NCBI GenBank assembly: GCA_027084145.1
Contig: JALWLM010000462.1
Coordinates: forward strand, 1-10,314
DNA: 10,314 nucleotides
Reading direction: 5' to 3'
Origin: Crocinitomicaceae bacterium
GTDB lineage: Bacteria; Bacteroidota; Bacteroidia; Flavobacteriales_D; Crocinitomicaceae
The notes beneath the pieces are model-generated. The model made no database searches and was not told the DNA's origin. It was given only the letters and a program-made list of their open reading frames with translations. Of the stretch, positions 6,778 through 10,314 are shown one piece after another (position 1 is the first letter of the stretch; each line of letters begins with the position of its first letter). The translations under genes were made by a program, and so were the position numbers.

Positions 6778-7341
6778 TTATTTTCCGTTCCATTGGCTCA
6801 TAGTACGAGGGAGACCTATTGTTGTAAAACTTTTAATCATTTCTTTAGATGTATTGATATGTTCATCAAGATGAAATAATTCATCATTTGTCCATTCGCC
6901 CAACACATAATCTGCTTGTTGCCCCGGCCGGAAGTTATTTCCTACTCCAAAGCGTAGTCTACTGTACTTTGTTGTTCCTAACACAGATTGTATGTCTTTT
7001 AATCCATTGTGACCTCCATCAGAACCTTTTCCTCTTAACCTCAATTTCCCAAATGGTAATGCAATGTCATCTGTAACCACTAAGACATTTTCCAATGGAA
7101 TTTTTTCTTGCTGCTTCCAATAATTAACCGCTTTTCCCGATAGGTTCATAAAAGTAGTGGGTTGAATTACGACTAATGTTCTGCCTTTGTGTTTGACCTT
7201 TGCTACCCTTGCTAATTTTTCAGTTGAAAATTCTCCTTCTAACTCTTCCACGAGAGAATCGGTTACTTTGAAACCGATATTGTGCCTTGTGTTTACATAT
7301 TTAGATCCGGGATTACCAAGTCCTGCAATTAAGTATTTCAT
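6778..7341 (-). CDS. pth: Peptidyl-tRNA hydrolase
   Basis: Pth cleaves the ester bond between peptide and tRNA in peptidyl-tRNAs that drop off the ribosome, so that the tRNA can be reused. The 187 residues form a complete bacterial Pth. It opens with MKYLIAGLGNPGSKY, containing N10, and continues with the catalytic H20 in TRHNIGF. PTTFMNLSG contains N66, VTDDIALPFGKLRLR contains D91, and GSDGGHNGLK contains N112. These fit the E. coli N10, H20, N68, D93 and N114. Spacing to the upstream 341-residue gene is 36 bases with no terminator between them, so a shared transcript is likely. I see no rplY (L25) gene, which is often its neighbour. The leader is A-rich (TAGAAAAA before ATG). Confidence 0.96.
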   Translation of the reverse strand: MKYLIAGLGNPGSKYVNTRHNIGFKVTDSLVEELEGEFSTEKLARVAKVKHKGRTLVVIQPTTFMNLSGKAVNYWKQQEKIPLENVLVVTDDIALPFGKLRLRGKGSDGGHNGLKDIQSVLGTTKYSRLRFGVGNNFRPGQQADYVLGEWTNDELFHLDEHINTSKEMIKSFTTIGLPRTMSQWNGK

Positions 7342-7377
7342 TTTTTCTATTTAAGCGATAATGTTAATAATAATTTT

Positions 7378-8403
7378 TCAAACAAAATCTTGACCAAAGG
7401 TAAAAACAGGTTTTTCTGAAATGATTTCTTTTTTCCCTTTGAAAACAACATCAACAGCGGGAACGCTTAAAAAACGGTGCATGATTCCCCATCGGATTTT
7501 ATTTTTCACTTGATTATATAAAGTGTCTTGTTGACTAACCCACCAAAAGATTATTCTTTCATTAAAATGAGCAAGTAAAGAGGAAAAGAGTTCTTCTAAA
7601 ATCTCCTTTTCATTATTTTTTATATAGACACTGTCCGTAACTAAAAAACGATGTTGTTTGGGTTTTATAAAAAGGTTTAAAACAGGAATGAACGGGATTA
7701 TTTTTGTAAGTGTTTTTCCGAATCTACCCGGTAAGCGCTCAATTTCCCACTCTGCTTTAGTGCACCTTGCGATAGCAATAATTTCATTTTCATCATTTCT
7801 CAAACAATAAAAAAGACTTTTTTTTAGTAAATCTTGAAAGAAAAATAAGTGATTTGAGTATTGTTGCTGTAATTTCTGTCCGATCGTTTCATTATAGTTT
7901 GAAACAATGAATCGGTTGCTTTTTTTAGGGAATAATCGGCTGAAAGTTTGTGTTGCTAAAGAGTCTATTTTCTGAAAACGAAAAACTTTGGAAAACCAAG
8001 AACTTCGTTCATTTAAAGGGTCAATATAAGCATAAAAGCCATTGCATTTTTCCCCTTTAAACTTATTGTTGAGTACTGATTCAAAAAATTCTTCCAGGTT
8101 TGTTTTGATAATTCCTTTTTTATTGTTGCTGTGTTTTCTTTTTTCTCCACTTTGGAAAGAAGAGTGAAAGGCAAAATACCGGATATACCAAATGGAGTTT
8201 CGTCGACAAAAAGTAATGTTTCCCAAGATAGAGTTTTTTCTTTTAAGCGATAGATATAATGGGGAATCCAGTTCTTTTATTCTTTGATCTGTGTTTTTGA
8301 GTTTATATTTTGCTCCCTTTGTTCCTAAATAAGTTGACTTCAACAATTTTATTGTTTGAGGACAAGGTTTTTCATTGATATAAAGGAAGGGAGATGGTTT
8401 CAT
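7378..8403 (-). CDS. Uncharacterised protein, possibly GNAT-like acyltransferase
   Basis: A 341-residue soluble protein that I do not recognise with certainty. Residues 60-80 (LGNITFCRR ... WYIRYFAF) look like the central strands of a GNAT acyltransferase. FYAYIDPLNERSSWFSKVFRF (123-143) resembles the 'D-x-x-N-x-x-S ... G-F' end of a GNAT domain, although the acetyl-CoA loop between them is degenerate. LATQTFSRLFPKK (149-161) follows. The C-terminal half (195-325) may be a second, diverged copy of the fold: strands at 208-214 and 253-261, a helix at 264-281, IIFWWVS at 284-290 and a final strand near 317-322. No membrane helix or signal peptide is seen. Composition is rich in K, N and F, as expected for this AT-rich genome. 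It begins 5 bases after the T-run of a strong terminator and lies 36 bases upstream of pth. Confidence 0.6.
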   Translation of the reverse strand: MKPSPFLYINEKPCPQTIKLLKSTYLGTKGAKYKLKNTDQRIKELDSPLYLSLKRKNSILGNITFCRRNSIWYIRYFAFHSSFQSGEKRKHSNNKKGIIKTNLEEFFESVLNNKFKGEKCNGFYAYIDPLNERSSWFSKVFRFQKIDSLATQTFSRLFPKKSNRFIVSNYNETIGQKLQQQYSNHLFFFQDLLKKSLFYCLRNDENEIIAIARCTKAEWEIERLPGRFGKTLTKIIPFIPVLNLFIKPKQHRFLVTDSVYIKNNEKEILEELFSSLLAHFNERIIFWWVSQQDTLYNQVKNKIRWGIMHRFLSVPAVDVVFKGKKEIISEKPVFTFGQDFV

Positions 8404-8408
8404 GGCAC

Positions 8409-8443
8409 AAAAAACCCGATTAATCTAAGACCAATCGGGTTTT
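8409..8443 (-). terminator. Rho-independent terminator of the ExbD cluster
   Basis: The perfect 11-base arms 8411-8421 (AAAACCCGATT) and 8433-8443 (AATCGGGTTTT) flank an 11-base loop. Read on the minus strand, the stem is followed by a T-run (8414 down to 8409). It lies 18 bases past the end of the 176-residue exbD gene and ends 5 bases before the ATG of the 341-residue gene. The plus-strand side has only four T, inside the stem, and no plus-strand gene leads into it. Confidence 0.88.
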
Positions 8444-8461
8444 ATAATTGATTAATTTAAT

Positions 8462-8992
8462 TTATTCTTCTTTTTTCTTATTGACTTCTCTTACGGCATA
8501 GCCAATTGTCAATGCATCAATATCTTGCAATTCTCCTCGGATATCAAAAATAAGTCCGGAAGGAGTTCCTTTATCTGCTTTTACACATGTGATTACTCCT
8601 TCAATTGGAGTTGACATTCTTGCAGGCTTAGACTCGAATTTATCCAACTTCCATTTTTTTACCATATTAACATTATACAGTTGATCCGGAGTAGATTGTG
8701 CTACGTTATCCATGAATAAAAGGTATTCCATTCCTAGTTTTTTATATGCTTCCGCTCGAGCTTTATTCACAGGTTTTCCAATATACAAGAAATCAATTTC
8801 TGATCTTTGTTTATATGGTGTCATATCTGTTGCCATTGTTCCTTCAGGCTGTACTACTTTTACAGATGGATCTGACTCCTTACTTGTTGTAGCAACCATA
8901 AAGAAGAACAAAAGCATGAAGACAATGTCCGGAAGAGAGGATGTATTTACTCCCGGAACAGATTTGTTATTATCTTTTTTAAACTTTGACAT
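8462..8992 (-). CDS. exbD: ExbD/TolR family biopolymer transport protein (second copy)
   Basis: ExbD/TolR proteins pair with ExbB/TolQ to turn the proton gradient into force across the periplasm, for TonB-linked import or envelope upkeep. This 176-residue copy has a short basic cytoplasmic N-terminus (MSKFKKDNNK), the SLPDIVFMLLFFFMV segment, and D22 in the place of the proton-carrying aspartate of ExbD. The single membrane helix spans about 20-36. The periplasmic part ends with the usual strand-helix pattern (VITCVKADKGTPSGLIFDI to TIGYAVREV, 133-170). It is somewhat longer than E. coli ExbD (about 140), with extra sequence around 75-125. It starts 4 bases after the preceding exbD gene, so the two are cotranscribed, and ends just before a terminator. 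Confidence 0.92.
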   Translation of the reverse strand: MSKFKKDNNKSVPGVNTSSLPDIVFMLLFFFMVATTSKESDPSVKVVQPEGTMATDMTPYKQRSEIDFLYIGKPVNKARAEAYKKLGMEYLLFMDNVAQSTPDQLYNVNMVKKWKLDKFESKPARMSTPIEGVITCVKADKGTPSGLIFDIRGELQDIDALTIGYAVREVNKKKEE

Positions 8993-8996
8993 AATT

Positions 8997-9752
8997 TTAT
9001 CGTTTCGGTGTAACTTCTATGATTCGGTCCGGATATAGAATTTTTAGTAAGTCTAATTTTTCTTTATCCGCAGGAGATTTATCCATTGTATATCGGCTTA
9101 AAATCTTATCGTAAGATTCTCCGAAAATTTTCATCGCCGCATCATTTCTCAATTCATAGATGGCCTCTTCTACTTCAGATTGAATCTTTGTAAATAATTC
9201 GTAGTCCGTTGCTTTTTGTACCTCTATACGAATGTGTGCTTGTGGGTGAATTTCAGGAAGTTCCTTTTTCCCGTAAAGCTGTAACGCTCTTTTCTTTTTT
9301 TCCCATTCTGCGACTTGTCTATATTTAAAGTCAATGATATCTTGCATGGCACCGGGAGTGTTTTCTACCTTTTCCGCTTCTTCCAGTGCTCTTTCAAGGT
9401 TTGCTTCGATTTCTTTCATTGAAGCTCTTGAATACATTGGGAAGTTGTTTTTCGGATCATTTTTTATCTCATTAGTGCGATAAAATTCAATGATTTTTTC
9501 CGAAATATCATCCGGATTAGATATAATTACCCCTCGAATCATTAGCTGATTCATACTGTTTGCCTTTATTGCAAAAATATTTCGTTCTTCTACCGGTGGT
9601 TTTTTTTCTTGGTTTACAATTTTTTTGGGGATGTTACGGATATACGCCGTATCTTTATCCATTGTTGTTGTAACCAAAAAGAAAATCAACAGCAAGAAAG
9701 CGATGTCTGCCATCGAACCGGCATTTATTTCGGGTATTTCTCGCTTTGCCAT
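8997..9752 (-). CDS. exbD: ExbD/TolR family protein with a long periplasmic insertion
   Basis: The first of two ExbD/TolR proteins in the cluster, 251 residues against about 140 for the classical family. The N-terminus MAKREIPEINAGSMADIAFL leads into one membrane helix (about 15-30), with D16 as the equivalent of the proton-binding aspartate. A periplasmic strand region (NIFAIKANSMNQLMIRGVI, 58-76) matches the first half of the ExbD fold. The second half (HIRIEVQKATDYELF and the helix to KIFG, 173-211) matches the end of the fold. Between them, about 90-170 is a charged, helical insertion with coiled-coil-like stretches (ANLERALEEAEKVE, WEKKKRAL). A further 40 residues follow the fold. I recall long ExbD pairs from other Bacteroidota. 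It lies 13 bases after the four-helix protein gene, in the same transcript. Confidence 0.92.
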   Translation of the reverse strand: MAKREIPEINAGSMADIAFLLLIFFLVTTTMDKDTAYIRNIPKKIVNQEKKPPVEERNIFAIKANSMNQLMIRGVIISNPDDISEKIIEFYRTNEIKNDPKNNFPMYSRASMKEIEANLERALEEAEKVENTPGAMQDIIDFKYRQVAEWEKKKRALQLYGKKELPEIHPQAHIRIEVQKATDYELFTKIQSEVEEAIYELRNDAAMKIFGESYDKILSRYTMDKSPADKEKLDLLKILYPDRIIEVTPKR

Positions 9753-9765
9753 ATTTTTTTAATTT

Positions 9766-10242
9766 CTAATTGTTTTTGAAACGTGCTATAATTGGAGTTA
9801 ATACAGCTGCTGCTAATGCTCCAACGATTAATATGAGAACTAGATATAGACCTGCTGATACAGCTTTGATTGTTTGCTGATCTACTTGAACGTCTTCCAT
9901 TAATCGTAGTGTTTCATTAGTATCTCCTGTTCCTGCCATATAAAGGATTACATAAAGTACTCCTGCAACTAACAACCCAAGAATAGACATTATGGTTTTC
10001 TTTGGGTTAGTAATTAATTGTATGACAAAGAATAATAAAATTAAAAAAACTCCCGTGATAATTAAGAATCCCGTATAGCTAATAGTAAAACTAAGAGCAG
10101 CTCCATCTCTGAAGCTTTCTTGTGCTTCTACCGTACTGTTCATGTCTGCTCCATTGAAAAGGAACAAGCTGGAAACAACCCCAATGGCTACTAAGCCAAC
10201 TTTTAGAATTGTCATGAACAGATTCATTTTTTTCTCATCCAT
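9766..10242 (-). CDS. Four-helix membrane protein of the ExbD cluster
   Basis: A 158-residue integral membrane protein with predicted helices at about 12-29, 53-77, 83-103 and 127-153. There is a hydrophilic loop at 30-50 (DMNSTVEAQESFRDG) and a charged one at 104-124 (GTGDTNETLRLMEDVQVDQ). Both N-terminus (MDEKK) and C-terminus (RFKNN) look cytoplasmic. It is not an ExbB/TolQ/MotA protein by any motif I can see. Similar small proteins occur, to my knowledge, between the ExbB-like and ExbD-like genes in Bacteroidota, where they have no assigned role. A part in assembling or gating the proton channel is only an inference from position. The exbB-like gene would be expected just upstream, beyond the right edge of the window. 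Confidence 0.7.
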   Translation of the reverse strand: MDEKKMNLFMTILKVGLVAIGVVSSLFLFNGADMNSTVEAQESFRDGAALSFTISYTGFLIITGVFLILLFFVIQLITNPKKTIMSILGLLVAGVLYVILYMAGTGDTNETLRLMEDVQVDQQTIKAVSAGLYLVLILIVGALAAAVLTPIIARFKNN

Positions 10243-10270
10243 AAATCAAAATTTTTATGTTTTTGATATA

Positions 10271-10291
10271 ATTGATTTTGTAAAAATCAAT
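10271..10291. repeat. Short inverted repeat upstream of the ExbD cluster
   Basis: ATTGATTTT (10271-10279) and AAAATCAAT (10283-10291) form perfect 9-base arms around a 3-base loop. The hairpin lies in the AT-rich leader 29 bases before the ATG at 10242. It contains few G-C pairs and no T-run follows on the minus strand, so it is unlikely to be a strong terminator. It could be an mRNA-stability hairpin, an operator or chance in AT-rich DNA. Confidence 0.35.
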
Positions 10292-10314
10292 CTTAAACTT
10301 TTGCTACTTTATAT

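Noticed and set aside
6763..6793. Possible bidirectional terminator between the YqaA-type gene and pth
   Set aside because: Only 7 paired bases around a 17-base loop, and both arms are coding sequence; not listed as a feature.
8712..9038. 108-codon plus-strand frame across the two exbD genes
   Set aside because: It lies opposite well-supported ExbD coding sequence and has no recognisable domain.
1..10314. Defence, CRISPR, phage or transposon genes
   Set aside because: Every long frame is assigned to a housekeeping or envelope family or is plainly non-mobile; no direct-repeat arrays, transposases or terminal repeats were seen.

Overview
The window is ordinary chromosomal DNA of an AT-rich member of the Bacteroidota, most likely a flavobacterium-like lineage. 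Four things point there. The gene families are typical of that group: a DUF6341-like small membrane protein, a stand-alone cytochrome-b-like protein, a cluster of membrane protein plus two long ExbD proteins, and an RNA methyltransferase divergent from mutS. A promoter of the Bacteroidota type (TTTG, 19 bases, TAnnTTTG) lies before mutS. Start codons are preceded by A-rich leaders instead of Shine-Dalgarno sequences. Isoprenoid precursors are made by the MEP route (ispD). I see no tRNA, rRNA, CRISPR array, insertion sequence, prophage or defence island.

Layout. At the left edge a minus-strand yraN is cut short by a stop just after its nuclease-like core. Divergent from it runs a plus-strand block: a small cytochrome-b-like membrane protein, hflX, a 63-residue membrane protein and ispD, with a strong terminator just before ispD. 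ispD converges on a minus-strand TrmH/SpoU-family RNA methyltransferase with only 8 bases between them. The methyltransferase and mutS are divergent and share an 83-base promoter region. mutS is followed by a YqaA-type VTT membrane protein, whose stop codon lies 2 bases from the end of the convergent pth gene. pth probably shares a transcript with an upstream 341-residue protein that looks weakly like a GNAT acyltransferase. A second strong terminator separates that gene from a minus-strand cluster of two ExbD/TolR proteins and a four-helix membrane protein. The ExbB/TolQ-type partner of that cluster probably lies beyond the right edge.

How the genes work together. Most are housekeeping genes: ribosome rescue and splitting (hflX), peptidyl-tRNA recycling (pth), RNA 2'-O-methylation, mismatch repair (mutS) and isoprenoid synthesis (ispD). 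The right-hand cluster is an energy-transducing inner-membrane module driven by the proton gradient. I found no convincing new system. The points most worth checking are the truncated yraN with a homopolymer run at the break, two terminators that end only 5 to 9 bases before the next start codon, the unassigned 341-residue protein, and the unnamed four-helix protein next to the long ExbD pair.
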